DNA of 64,000 nucleotides from Shinella sp. CPCC 101442 (GTDB lineage: Bacteria > Pseudomonadota > Alphaproteobacteria > Rhizobiales > Rhizobiaceae), in the NCBI RefSeq assembly GCF_024704725.1, contig NZ_JALIQS010000004.1:712584-776583 (forward strand). Reading direction: 5' to 3'. The translations under genes were made by a program, and so were the position numbers. The notes beneath the pieces are model-generated. The model did not search any database and was not told the origin of the DNA. It saw only the letters and a list, made by a program, of their open reading frames with translations. Shown here piece by piece: positions 56,545 to 63,918 of the stretch (within the stretch, counting starts at the first letter, position 1; each line of letters starts with the position of its first letter).

Positions 56545-57453
56545 ATGAGCACTGTTCAAAACACGGCCGAAACCAAGACGGGTGGCTCGCCGCCCTCGGG
56601 CCTTTCCGAATTCTGGTTCTATTTCTCGCGCAACAAGGGCGCCGTCATCGGCCTCTTCGTCTTCCTGTTCATCCTGTTCGTGGCTGTCTTCGCGCCTTTC
56701 GTCGCGCCGCACAGCCCGAGCGACCAGAACCGCGAACTCCTTCTCATGCCGACCATCTTCCAGGAAGGCGGCAGCTGGGGACACATCCTCGGAACCGACG
56801 CCGTCGGTCGCGATATCCTCTCGCGCCTCATCTACGGCGCGCGCTTCTCGCTCTTCATCGGTCTCGTCGTCGTGACGCTGTCGGTGGTTTCGGGCGTACT
56901 GATCGGTCTCGTCGCTGGCTATTTCCGCGGCAAGGTCGACACCTTCATCATGCGCATCATGGATATCATCCTGGCGTTCCCCTCGCTGCTGCTGGCGCTT
57001 GTGCTGGTGGCCGTGCTGGGTCCGGGCCTTGTCAACGCCATGATCGCCATCTCGCTCGTCAACCAGCCGCATTTCGTGCGTCTGACGCGCGCGGCGGTGA
57101 TGACCGAGAAGTCCAAGGACTATGTCGTCGGATCGAAGGTCGCGGGTGCCGGCACCATGCGGCTGATGTTCTTGACGATCCTGCCGAACTGCCTGGCACC
57201 GCTCATCGTTCAGGCGACACTCGCCTTCTCGGCGGCGATCCTCGATGCGGCAGCCCTCGGCTTCCTCGGCATGGGCGCCCAGCCGCCGACGCCGGAATGG
57301 GGTACGATGCTGGCCGAAGCACGCGAGTTCATCCAGCGCGCCTGGTGGGTCGTTACCTTCCCCGGTCTTGCCATCCTCATCACCGTGCTGGCCATCAACC
57401 TGATGGGTGACGGCCTGCGCGACGCCCTCGATCCCAAGCTGAAGAGGTCGTGA
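56545..57453 (+). CDS. dppC: Dipeptide ABC transporter permease
   Basis: 302 residues, OppC/DppC type: N-terminal OppC_N segment (FWFYFSRNKGAVIGLFVFLFILFVAVFAPFVAPHSP), LGTDAVGRDILSRLIYGARFSL, and the EAA region VVGSKVAGAGTMRLMFLTILPNCLAPLIV. It starts 10 bases after dppB. Its TGA overlaps the dppD ATG by one base. Confidence 0.93.
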   Translation: MSTVQNTAETKTGGSPPSGLSEFWFYFSRNKGAVIGLFVFLFILFVAVFAPFVAPHSPSDQNRELLLMPTIFQEGGSWGHILGTDAVGRDILSRLIYGARFSLFIGLVVVTLSVVSGVLIGLVAGYFRGKVDTFIMRIMDIILAFPSLLLALVLVAVLGPGLVNAMIAISLVNQPHFVRLTRAAVMTEKSKDYVVGSKVAGAGTMRLMFLTILPNCLAPLIVQATLAFSAAILDAAALGFLGMGAQPPTPEWGTMLAEAREFIQRAWWVVTFPGLAILITVLAINLMGDGLRDALDPKLKRS

Positions 57454-58307
57454 TGTCGCTTCTCGAAATCAAAAACCTCACCGTTGAATTCCAGACGGCC
57501 ACCGGCCCCTTCCGGGCGGTGGATGGTGTTTCCCTCAAGGTCGACGAGGGCGAGGTTCTCGCCATCGTCGGTGAATCCGGCTCGGGCAAGTCCGTCTCCA
57601 TGCTCGCCGCCATGGGGCTTCTGCCCTGGACGGCGAAGGTGACGGCCGATGTGCTGACCTTCAACGGTCGCGACATGCAGGCCATGTCGGACAGCGACCG
57701 TCGCAAGATCATCGGCAAGGATATCGCCATGATCTTCCAGGAACCCGTGGCCAGCCTCAACCCCTGCTTCACGGTGGGCTTCCAGATCGAGGAAGTGCTG
57801 CGCATCCATACCGATCTCGGCCGCAAGGCGCGCCGAGACCGGGCGATCGAGCTGTTCCAGCTGGTCGGCATTCCGAACCCGGAAGAGCGCCTCGGTCACT
57901 TCCCGCACCAGATGTCGGGCGGCCAGTGCCAGCGCGTGATGATCGCGACCGCGCTTGCCTGCAATCCGAAGCTTCTGATCGCCGATGAGCCGACCACCGC
58001 GCTTGACGTGACGATCCAGAAGCAGATCCTCGATTTGCTGATGAAGCTTCAGGCCGATCACGGCATGGGCCTCATCATCATCACCCACGACATGGGCGTC
58101 GTCGCCGAAACCGCCGATCGTGTGATCGTGCAGTACAAGGGCCGCCAGATCGAGCAGGCCGATGTGCTGTCGCTCTTCTCGGCTCCGAAGAGTGTCTATA
58201 CCCAGGCGTTGCTCGCCGCCCTGCCGGAAAACGCCACCGGCGGCCGTCTTCCCACGATCACGGAAAAGCTGACGGACGCCGAGATTTTTGCAGGAGCCGT
58301 ACGATGA
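57453..58307 (+). CDS. dppD: Dipeptide ABC transporter ATP-binding protein
   Basis: 284-residue ATPase. Walker A GESGSGKS is at 40-47, the signature is MSGGQCQRV, and Walker B is [12 protein letters not shown]. The ATG at 57453 sits 5 bases after GAAGAGG and is preferred to the GTG directly before it. The usual C-terminal oligopeptide/dipeptide extension ([21 protein letters not shown]) is present. It overlaps dppF by 4 bases. Confidence 0.92.
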   Translation: MSLLEIKNLTVEFQTATGPFRAVDGVSLKVDEGEVLAIVGESGSGKSVSMLAAMGLLPWTAKVTADVLTFNGRDMQAMSDSDRRKIIGKDIAMIFQEPVASLNPCFTVGFQIEEVLRIHTDLGRKARRDRAIELFQLVGIPNPEERLGHFPHQMSGGQCQRVMIATALACNPKLLIADEPTTALDVTIQKQILDLLMKLQADHGMGLIIITHDMGVVAETADRVIVQYKGRQIEQADVLSLFSAPKSVYTQALLAALPENATGGRLPTITEKLTDAEIFAGAVR

Positions 58308-59134
58308 CCCCTGTTCTCGAAGCAAAAAACCTCAAGCGCGATTATCATATCCCCGGCAGCCTCTTCAAACCGGCCAAGACCGTTCATGCCGTCAAGGGCG
58401 TGAGCTTCAAGGTCGAGGAGGGCAAGACGCTCGCCATCGTCGGCGAAAGCGGCTGCGGCAAGTCCACCCTTGCCCGCATGGTCACGATGATCGACCCGAT
58501 CACCGAAGGCGACATGCTGATCGACGGCCGCAAGGTCGATATCGCCAGCGAGCCGCTGACCTCCGAGATGCGCAGCAAGGTGCAGATCGTCTTCCAGAAT
58601 CCCTATGGTTCGCTCAACCCGCGCAAGAAGATCGGCGATATCCTGACGGAACCGCTGGTCATCAACACGAAAATCCCGGCGGATGAACGGCGCGACCGCG
58701 CCATGGCGATCCTGAAGAAGGTGGGCCTCGAGGAGAAGCACTATGCGCGTTATCCGCATATGTTCTCCGGCGGCCAGCGCCAGCGTGTGGCGATCGCCCG
58801 CGCGCTGATGCTCAATCCGCGCCTTCTGGTGCTCGATGAGCCGGTCTCGGCCCTCGACCTCTCGGTACAGGCCCAGGTGCTGAACCTGCTCGCCGACCTG
58901 CAGGACGAGTTCCACCTGACTTACGTCTTCATCAGCCATGACCTCTCGGTCGTGCGCCACATCGCCAATGATGTGATGGTGATGTATTTCGGCGAGGCGG
59001 TGGAATATGGCAGCCGCGACCAGGTCTTCGAGGACCCGCAGCACAGCTATACCAAAACGCTCTTCGCCGCGACGCCTCGCGTCGATGTGGACGCCATCCG
59101 CGCCCGCGTCGAGCGCCGCAAGCGCGTCGCCTGA
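58304..59134 (+). CDS. dppF: Dipeptide ABC transporter ATP-binding protein
   Basis: 276-residue second ATPase. Walker A GESGCGKST is at 47-55, FQNPYGSLNPRKKI is the Opp/Dpp-type Q-loop, the signature is FSGGQRQR, and Walker B is LLVLDEPVSALD. It is a little shorter at the C-terminus than many DppF, ending RARVERRKRVA, but no motif is missing. Last gene of dppABCDF; gntK follows 11 bases later and may be read through. Confidence 0.92.
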   Translation: MTPVLEAKNLKRDYHIPGSLFKPAKTVHAVKGVSFKVEEGKTLAIVGESGCGKSTLARMVTMIDPITEGDMLIDGRKVDIASEPLTSEMRSKVQIVFQNPYGSLNPRKKIGDILTEPLVINTKIPADERRDRAMAILKKVGLEEKHYARYPHMFSGGQRQRVAIARALMLNPRLLVLDEPVSALDLSVQAQVLNLLADLQDEFHLTYVFISHDLSVVRHIANDVMVMYFGEAVEYGSRDQVFEDPQHSYTKTLFAATPRVDVDAIRARVERRKRVA

Positions 59135-59145
59135 GACCTGACGCT

Positions 59146-59661
59146 ATGACGAACGCGCGCGCGATCGTCGTCATGGGCGTTTCCGGTTGCGGCAAGACTT
59201 CGGTCGCCGAGGGTCTTGCCGCAGCCCTTCCTGCCGCCTTCATCGAAGGCGATAGCCTGCATCCGGCCGAGAATGTCGAGAAGATGTCGAGGGGCATTCC
59301 GCTTGACGACGCGGACCGCTGGCCCTGGCTCGATATCATCGGGGACGCGCTTTCCGATGCGCTTGCAGAGAACGCGAGCATCGTCATTTCCTGCTCTGCG
59401 CTCAAAAAGATCTACCGCGACCGTCTGCGGGCGGCTGCCGGCGGCAAACTTGCCTTCGTTTTTCTGAAGGGCAGTCGCGGCCTGCTGCTGAGCCGCATGA
59501 CCGCGCGCCGCGATCACTTCATGCCGGCCAGCCTGCTCGACAGCCAGTTGGCGACGCTGGAAGATCCCTCCGGCGAACCGGGTGTCATCACCGTCGATAT
59601 CGATGCCTCCATCGAGACGATTGTCGACGCTGCCTTTGAAGGATTGGCGAGATGCGCATGA
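59146..59661 (+). CDS. gntK: Gluconokinase
   Basis: 171-residue P-loop kinase phosphorylating gluconate to 6-phosphogluconate, the substrate of edd. Walker A GVSGCGKT is at 11-18; GDSLHPAENVEKMSRGIPLDDADRWPWL is the GntK/IdnK signature, and ISCSALKKIYRDRLR follows. It is packed directly behind dppF, so it is probably part of that transcript by position rather than by function. Confidence 0.93.
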   Translation: MTNARAIVVMGVSGCGKTSVAEGLAAALPAAFIEGDSLHPAENVEKMSRGIPLDDADRWPWLDIIGDALSDALAENASIVISCSALKKIYRDRLRAAAGGKLAFVFLKGSRGLLLSRMTARRDHFMPASLLDSQLATLEDPSGEPGVITVDIDASIETIVDAAFEGLARCA

Positions 59662-59784
59662 TGCATGGGGGAATTTGCCGGTGACCACTGGCGCCCCGGC
59701 GCTTCGCCCCCTATAGACGACGGGCCTGCGGGTTACGCGCCTGCGGGTTTCCAAGAGATTTTTTCGACCTGACAGGAACGACAC

Positions 59785-60129
59785 ATGGACATCAAACGCT
59801 TTGAAACCGGTCCCCGCATGAGCGGCGCCGTCGTGCACAACGGTACCGTCTATCTGGCCGGTCAGGTCGGCGAGGCCGGCTCCGACGTCACCGAGCAGAC
59901 CAAGCAGGCGCTGGCCGAGGTCGATCGCCTGCTGGCGCTCGCCGGGACGGACAAGACCCGCATTCTCTCCACCCAGATCTGGCTCGCCGACATGGCCGAT
60001 TTCCCGAAGATGAACGCGGTCTGGGACGCCTGGGCGCCGCAGGGTCACACGCCCGCCCGCGCCACCGGCGAGTCCAAGCTCGCGACGCCGGAATACCTCG
60101 TCGAAGTCATCGTCGTCGCCGCTGTCTAA
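59785..60129 (+). CDS. RidA family protein
   Basis: 114-residue YjgF/YER057c/UK114 family protein; relatives deaminate reactive enamine/imine intermediates. The layout RMSGAVVHNGTVYLAGQVG, then TEQTKQALAEVDRLLALAGTDKTRILSTQIWLADMADFPKMNAVWDAW and PARATGESKLATPEYLVEVIVVAA, follows RidA. The usual catalytic arginine position (ARATGE) is kept. A strong terminator follows. Confidence 0.88.
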   Translation: MDIKRFETGPRMSGAVVHNGTVYLAGQVGEAGSDVTEQTKQALAEVDRLLALAGTDKTRILSTQIWLADMADFPKMNAVWDAWAPQGHTPARATGESKLATPEYLVEVIVVAAV

Positions 60130-60151
60130 GCGCAGCCGGACGGCAGAAATG

Positions 60152-60178
60152 AAAAGGCCCGCTTTCGCGGGCCTTTTT
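60152..60178. terminator. Bidirectional intrinsic terminator between ridA and phyR
   Basis: 11-bp perfect stem AAAAGGCCCGC / GCGGGCCTTTT with loop TTTC, flanked by A and T runs, between convergent genes. Confidence 0.9.
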
Positions 60179-60179
60179 G

Positions 60180-60980
60180 TTATGCGGATTTGGCAAGCCG
60201 CGCCTGCTCGTCAAAGAACAACGCCTGGCTGATCAGCGCCTTCACCATGTCGGGATTGAACGGTTTGGTGACGAGGAAGGCCGGTTCGGGCTTTTCACCG
60301 GTCAGAAGCCGTTCCGGGAAGGCGGTGATGAAGATCACCGGGATCGTGCTGTTCTTCAGGATGTCGTTGACCGCGTCGATGCCCGACGAGCCGTCGGCAA
60401 GCTGGATATCGGCGAGCACCATGCGCGGTGAGGTGCGATGATAGAGTTCCACCGCTTCCGAATGGGTGCGCGCGATGCCGGTCACATTGTGGCCGAGGCC
60501 CTTCACCATGTCCTCGATGTCCATGGCGATCAGCGGCTCGTCCTCGATGATCATGATGTCGGTCGCGACCTGGCTGGAAATGTCGCGCGAGGCCTCGTCG
60601 AGCAGTTCGGCGAAGCGCTCTTCCGAAACGTCGAGAATGTCGGCGGCCTCGACCATGTCGAAACCCTCGACGGCGATCAAAAGGAAGGCCTTGCGCTCCG
60701 CCGGCGGCAGGTTGGCGAGGTTTGCCGCGGCCTGGCGCTCCCAGCCGAACGGCGATGTGTTCTCCGGCAACCTGACGTCGAGGTTCTCGAAGAGCGTGCA
60801 ATAAAGCCTGTAAAGCGCGATCCGATCACTGCGATCCTGCGGGTAGATCGAAATATCGGCAACGAGCGCTTCGAGCATGGCGGCCACATAAGCGTCGCCA
60901 GAGGTCTGGGAGCCCGTGACGGCACGGGAAAAACGCCTGAGATAGGCGAGATGCGGTGCGATACGGGTGGAAAGCGACAT
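60180..60980 (-). CDS. phyR: General stress response anti-anti-sigma factor PhyR
   Basis: 266-residue response regulator. The N-terminal half (about 1-135) is sigma-factor-like (sigma2/sigma4 mimic: YVAAMLEALVADISIYPQDRSDRIALYRLYCTLF; LPPAERKAFLLIAVEGFDMVEAADILDVSEERFAELL). The C-terminal receiver has E146/D147, the phosphoacceptor D191, T219 and K239. When phosphorylated it captures NepR and frees the EcfG sigma factor. The start MSLSTRI follows GGGAGAA. It is divergent from nepR. Confidence 0.95.
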   Translation of the reverse strand: MSLSTRIAPHLAYLRRFSRAVTGSQTSGDAYVAAMLEALVADISIYPQDRSDRIALYRLYCTLFENLDVRLPENTSPFGWERQAAANLANLPPAERKAFLLIAVEGFDMVEAADILDVSEERFAELLDEASRDISSQVATDIMIIEDEPLIAMDIEDMVKGLGHNVTGIARTHSEAVELYHRTSPRMVLADIQLADGSSGIDAVNDILKNSTIPVIFITAFPERLLTGEKPEPAFLVTKPFNPDMVKALISQALFFDEQARLAKSA

Positions 60981-61008
60981 GAAGTTCTCCCTGAATATGT
61001 TCCGCATC

Positions 61009-61033
61009 GGAACCGTTTCCGCTAGAGTTCATT
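61009..61033 (+). promoter_or_regulatory. EcfG/RpoE2-type promoter for nepR
   Basis: GGAAC (61009-61013), 18 bases, TT (61032-61033), matching the S. meliloti RpoE2 pattern GGAAC-N18-TT. It lies 97 bases before nepR. Confidence 0.6.
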
Positions 61034-61129
61034 GTGCGGAAACCTATTGGTAGCATGCTAAGTCTGACTTGCTATTGGGAATCTTGGGCAAAAGGAAGAT
61101 AGCGGGCAGCACGCAATGGAAACAAGACC

Positions 61130-61327
61130 ATGATCGAGCCCAGCAAAGACAAGAGACGTGGCAGCGGCAACGCCCCCGCCAAGGCTGCCTTTGACCCCAA
61201 CGGTCCCGTTGGCCGGAAGCTTAAATCCTTTTACGACGTCATCGAGACGGAGGCTGTTCCTGACCGGCTGCTCGATCTCCTGGAAAAGCTCGACGAGGCC
61301 GAACGGAAAGCCAACGGCAATCCCTGA
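61130..61327 (+). CDS. nepR: Anti-sigma factor NepR
   Basis: 65-residue anti-sigma factor of the general stress response. The core GPVGRKLKSFYDVIETEAVPDRLLDLLEKLDEAE is the NepR helix pair that binds either EcfG or PhyR. It is divergent from phyR. Unusually, no ecfG sigma gene follows: an intrinsic terminator lies 32 bases after the stop and then an unrelated lipoprotein gene on the other strand. The A-rich segment GCAAAAGGAAGATAG upstream is a moderate ribosome region. Confidence 0.93.
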   Translation: MIEPSKDKRRGSGNAPAKAAFDPNGPVGRKLKSFYDVIETEAVPDRLLDLLEKLDEAERKANGNP

Positions 61328-61358
61328 ATACATCCGATATTCCTTGCACAGACGTGAA

Positions 61359-61388
61359 GAAACGGGCCTGGAGGCCCGTTTCGTTTTT
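61359..61388 (+). terminator. Intrinsic terminator of nepR
   Basis: 10-bp perfect stem GAAACGGGCC / GGCCCGTTTC with loop TGGA, followed by GTTTTT. Confidence 0.88.
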
Positions 61389-61402
61389 CAGTGGCTTGCC
61401 GG

Positions 61403-61663
61403 TTACCGGCAGCGTGCTTCGTAGCGGCGACCGTGGCGATCGCGGTAGATGCAGTATCCGCTGCGGTCCGAACGGGCGATGAGATAGCCCGCGGCACCAC
61501 CGATGGCGGCGCCTGCCAGTGCGCCACCGGCCCGGCCGGTCACGGCGCCGCCGATGATGGCGCCCGAGGCCGCACCGATCGCCGTGCCGCGTTCGGTCTG
61601 GCTGCAGGCGGTAAGCGTCACGGTGGACGCAACGAGCGCAAGCGCGATGATCATGTTCTTCAT
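61403..61663 (-). CDS. Glycine-zipper lipoprotein
   Basis: 86 residues. Signal peptide with lipobox LTAC (Cys20), then a glycine-zipper membrane segment (GTAIGAASGAIIGGAVTGRAGGALAGAAIGGAAGYLIA) and a short C-terminal tail rich in Tyr/Arg with two Cys (GYCIYRDRHGRRYEARCR). Small lipoproteins of this kind are common in rhizobial envelopes and often stress-induced. It starts 28 bases after the DUF3309 gene on the same strand, so it probably shares that gene's EcfG-type promoter. Confidence 0.82.
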   Translation of the reverse strand: MKNMIIALALVASTVTLTACSQTERGTAIGAASGAIIGGAVTGRAGGALAGAAIGGAAGYLIARSDRSGYCIYRDRHGRRYEARCR

Positions 61664-61691
61664 GTTTCCGGCTCCTGGCTGGTTCAGGTGA

Positions 61692-61847
61692 TCAGATGCG
61701 TCCCATGAGGACGAGGATGAGAAGGATGAGGACGATCAGGCCCAGTCCGCCCGACGGGCCGTAACCCCAGCCGCGGCTATATCCCCAGTTCGGCAGTGCG
61801 CCGACCAGAAGAAGGATCAGGATGATGAGAAGAATGGTGCCGAGCAT
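61692..61847 (-). CDS. DUF3309 small membrane protein, 51 residues
   Basis: MLGTILLIILILLLVGALPNWGYSRGWGYGPSGG… then a second hydrophobic segment LGLIVLILLILVLMGRI: two spans around a Gly/Tyr/Trp-rich turn, the DUF3309 pattern. AAAGGAAG lies just upstream of the ATG. An EcfG-type promoter lies 47 bases upstream on the minus strand. Function unknown; relatives are often stress-related small proteins. Confidence 0.85.
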   Translation of the reverse strand: MLGTILLIILILLLVGALPNWGYSRGWGYGPSGGLGLIVLILLILVLMGRI

Positions 61848-61893
61848 CTGCGCTTCCTTTCACGTCCGCTTCGCAATGGAGCGATGGGCCGAC

Positions 61894-61918
61894 AACGGGC
61901 CGGCAGGCACTTTGTTCC
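61894..61918 (-). promoter_or_regulatory. EcfG/RpoE2-type promoter for the DUF3309 gene
   Basis: On the minus strand: GGAAC (61918-61914), 18 bases, TT (61895-61894), with the fuller -10 CGTT. It lies 47 bases before the start codon. Confidence 0.65.
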
Positions 61919-61953
61919 CAAAAATGTGACAGGCCCGTCAGTCCCGATCCACG

Positions 61954-61978
61954 GAACTTTTCTGCTCCCGCTCCATTT
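61954..61978 (+). promoter_or_regulatory. EcfG/RpoE2-type promoter for the 112-residue protein gene
   Basis: GGAAC (61954-61958), 18 bases, TT (61977-61978), 47 bases before the ATG at 62025. It is back to back with the DUF3309 promoter. Confidence 0.55.
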
Positions 61979-62024
61979 CCCGGCCATTCCAATGCGTGCC
62001 AACCGGATGAGTATGGAGAGTGAA

Positions 62025-62363
62025 ATGGAACACATTGCCGCATTCATGCTTCTGATCGGCTGCAACGCGGGCGGCCTTTCCTGCGAAGAGCTTCCAGCGC
62101 CGCAGGTCGCCTTCGAATCCATGGAGGAATGTGTCGGCGCCTTGCCGGCCGCGCTCGGCGGGGCCGGTGTGAAAGGACGCATCGTGCATGCCCGTTGCGC
62201 CGCAATCGATCCCGCCTGGGTGGAGGAGGATGTCGAAATCAGCTGGCATATGAGCCGGGAGAAGGGGCTCGAGATCGATGTCCGTCAGGTAGCCCCGCCC
62301 GCCGATGGCATGCTCGTCGCCGAAAATGTGCATCCGGTACAAGCGACGGCGAGAATGCACTGA
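62025..62363 (+). CDS. Small protein of unknown function, probable general-stress gene
   Basis: 112 residues starting [40 protein letters not shown], with GGAGAG upstream. The N-terminus is weakly hydrophobic and the protein contains several Cys (IGCN, LSCEE, EECVG, HARCA), which suggests export and disulfides. A longer in-frame start (61884) would read through the promoter and is rejected. No family is recognised. It carries its own GGAAC-N18-TT promoter inside the stress island. Confidence 0.7.
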   Translation: MEHIAAFMLLIGCNAGGLSCEELPAPQVAFESMEECVGALPAALGGAGVKGRIVHARCAAIDPAWVEEDVEISWHMSREKGLEIDVRQVAPPADGMLVAENVHPVQATARMH

Positions 62364-62372
62364 CGAATACCC

Positions 62373-62397
62373 GGAACTTTTCCGGGCCTACAAGATT
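62373..62397 (+). promoter_or_regulatory. EcfG/RpoE2-type promoter for the CsbD-like gene
   Basis: GGAAC (62373-62377), 18 bases, TT (62396-62397), 50 bases before the ATG. It shares GGAACTTTTC with the promoter at 61954. Confidence 0.6.
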
Positions 62398-62446
62398 TCC
62401 CTATCGTCAACGCCATGGCGTTCAACGGAACAGAAAGGACAGCGAC

Positions 62447-62644
62447 ATGAATTGGGACATCATCGAAGGCAAGTGGAACGAATACAAGGGCAAGGCCCAA
62501 GCTCAATGGGGCAAGCTCACCGATGACGATCTCGACGTGATCAAGGGGCGCCGGGTCGAGCTCTCGGGCAAGATCCAGCAGCGCTATGGCCTCGCCAAGG
62601 AGGAGGCCGAGCGGCAGATCGATGATTGGGAGCGCCGCCACTAG
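62447..62644 (+). CDS. CsbD family stress protein
   Basis: 65 residues: [65 protein letters not shown]. This is a complete CsbD domain ([56 protein letters not shown]). CsbD proteins are general-stress proteins of unclear activity. AGAAAGGACAG precedes the start. It has an EcfG-type promoter and its own terminator. Confidence 0.93.
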   Translation: MNWDIIEGKWNEYKGKAQAQWGKLTDDDLDVIKGRRVELSGKIQQRYGLAKEEAERQIDDWERRH

Positions 62645-62674
62645 GTAGGCCGCTGACCATATTGGTCTCCGCTC

Positions 62675-62711
62675 ATGCCGCCGCAGCCGAAAGGCTGCGG
62701 CGGCATCGTTT
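62675..62711 (+). terminator. Intrinsic terminator of the CsbD-like gene
   Basis: 14-bp perfect stem (62675-62688 with 62693-62706) capped by a GAAA tetraloop, then CGTTTTAT. Confidence 0.8.
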
Positions 62712-62760
62712 TATGAAAAGAAAAAAGCGGCCCCGATGTGTTTCGTGCAGGGAAAGTGCT

Positions 62761-62785
62761 GGAACCTTTTTCAAATCCGGTCGTT
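62761..62785 (+). promoter_or_regulatory. EcfG/RpoE2-type promoter for the DUF1328 gene
   Basis: GGAAC (62761-62765), 18 bases, TT (62784-62785) within the fuller CGTT, 31 bases before the ATG. Confidence 0.65.
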
Positions 62786-62815
62786 TTTCCTGCGATACAA
62801 AGAAGGAGTTCAAAA

Positions 62816-62983
62816 ATGCTCTACTATGCTGTGGTCTTTCTCGTCATTGCACTTGTCGCCGGCCTGCTCGGCTTCGGTGGCATTGCTGGCGCATCCGCCG
62901 GGATCGCGCAGATCCTGTTCTTCGTCTTCCTGGCGCTTCTGGTCCTGTCGCTCGTCGCGGGCCTGTTCCGTCGGGCCCGATAA
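62816..62983 (+). CDS. DUF1328 (YtjA family) small membrane protein, 55 residues
   Basis: [55 protein letters not shown]: two hydrophobic helices joined by a Gly/Ala turn, the YtjA/DUF1328 pattern. AGAAGGAG lies 8 bases upstream. The longer in-frame ORF runs through the promoter and is rejected. Function unknown; commonly stress-induced in rhizobia, which fits its GGAAC-N18-TT promoter. Confidence 0.9.
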   Translation: MLYYAVVFLVIALVAGLLGFGGIAGASAGIAQILFFVFLALLVLSLVAGLFRRAR

Positions 62984-63005
62984 AGAGCCAACAAATCCTT
63001 TGAGG

Positions 63006-63033
63006 AAGGGCGGTGTTTCAACACCGCCCTTTT
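63006..63033 (+). terminator. Intrinsic terminator of the DUF1328 gene
   Basis: 10-bp stem AAGGGCGGTG / CACCGCCCTT with loop TTTCAA, followed by TT. Confidence 0.85.
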
Positions 63034-63115
63034 GCCATGCGTCGCTTGGGCTTGCGGGCTGCACGGGCATTGGTTAATTCAACCATCGACTAGCCGATTC
63101 CCTGGAGCCTTTTCG

Positions 63116-63616
63116 ATGAAATCCCTCGAACTCCTCGTCGAACGCATTATCCTGTCGAGCCGTTGGATCCTTGTGGTCTTCTACCTCGGTCTCGTAGCGG
63201 CGCTTGCCGTCTATGCCGTGTCCTTCCTCTACAAGTTCCTCAAGGTGGCAAAGAACGTTTTCGTTTATGACGATGCCCAGATGATCCTTGCCATGCTCGG
63301 CCTGATCGATGCCGCGCTGGTCGCAAGCCTCATCCTCATGGTGATGATCGCCGGCTACGAGAATTTCGTCAGCCGTTTCGATGAGGCGGAGCAGGACGTT
63401 TCCTTCCTCGGCAAGCTCGATTCCGGCAGCCTGAAGATCAAGGTCGCCTCGTCCATCGTCGCGATCTCGTCGATCCACCTGCTGCAGGTCTTCCTCAACG
63501 TGCAGCAATATACCGATGGGCGCCTGATGTGGCTGACCCTCATGCACCTCGCCTTTGTCGTCTCGGCCGTGCTGCTCGGTTTCCTCGAGCAGATCATGGG
63601 CAAGCTCAAGGGCTGA
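63116..63616 (+). CDS. UPF0114 (YqhA family) membrane protein
   Basis: 166 residues starting MKSLELLVERIILSSRWILVVFYLGLVAALAVYAVSFLYKFL. Four spans and the block LIDAALVASLILMVMIAGYENFVSRFD are signatures of YqhA/UPF0114. CTGGAGCC is a plausible ribosome site. Function unknown. It is the last protein gene before the rRNA leader and is followed by a strong terminator. Confidence 0.9.
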   Translation: MKSLELLVERIILSSRWILVVFYLGLVAALAVYAVSFLYKFLKVAKNVFVYDDAQMILAMLGLIDAALVASLILMVMIAGYENFVSRFDEAEQDVSFLGKLDSGSLKIKVASSIVAISSIHLLQVFLNVQQYTDGRLMWLTLMHLAFVVSAVLLGFLEQIMGKLKG

Positions 63617-63641
63617 TCCGTCGCAAAAAAGCGAAAAGGGG

Positions 63642-63675
63642 AGGGCGCCGCGGATATCCGCAGGCGCCCTTTTTG
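63642..63675 (+). terminator. Intrinsic terminator of the UPF0114 gene
   Basis: AGGGCGCC (63642-63649) pairs with GGCGCCCT (63663-63670); the inside GCGGAtaTCCGC (63650-63661) is itself self-complementary. TTTTTG follows. Confidence 0.85.
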
Positions 63676-63769
63676 TTTGGTGTGAAGTCAAGCGAAAGAC
63701 CGCCGCTGTCCCCGACATTCTCGTTATGCACCGGGCCGTTTTCCTGTTTTCACGGAAGAGGGGAGGGGA

Positions 63770-63791
63770 TGCGGTACATGTGTACCGCATG
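63770..63791. promoter_or_regulatory. Palindrome, possible protein-binding site upstream of rRNA promoter
   Basis: Arms ATGCGGTACA and TGTACCGCAT, 10 bases each and perfectly complementary, separated by 2 bases. It lies about 130 bases upstream of the rRNA-type -35 and downstream of the last gene's terminator. The spacing and symmetry fit a dimeric regulator rather than an RNA hairpin. Confidence 0.5.
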
Positions 63792-63918
63792 GCACATGCT
63801 TCGTGCGATGCTTTCCCGACCTAACGGGTGGTTTCGGGCAGTTGCGATCAGGATTTTTCAAAATCCAATAATAAAATCAGACACTTGTCGATTTTCTCAT
63901 TTTTTATGAAAACGGGTG

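Noticed and set aside
60981..61008. EcfG-type promoter for phyR on the minus strand
   Set aside because: GGAAC occurs near 61004 on the minus strand, but no TT follows at 18-19 bases and the site is too close to the start codon.
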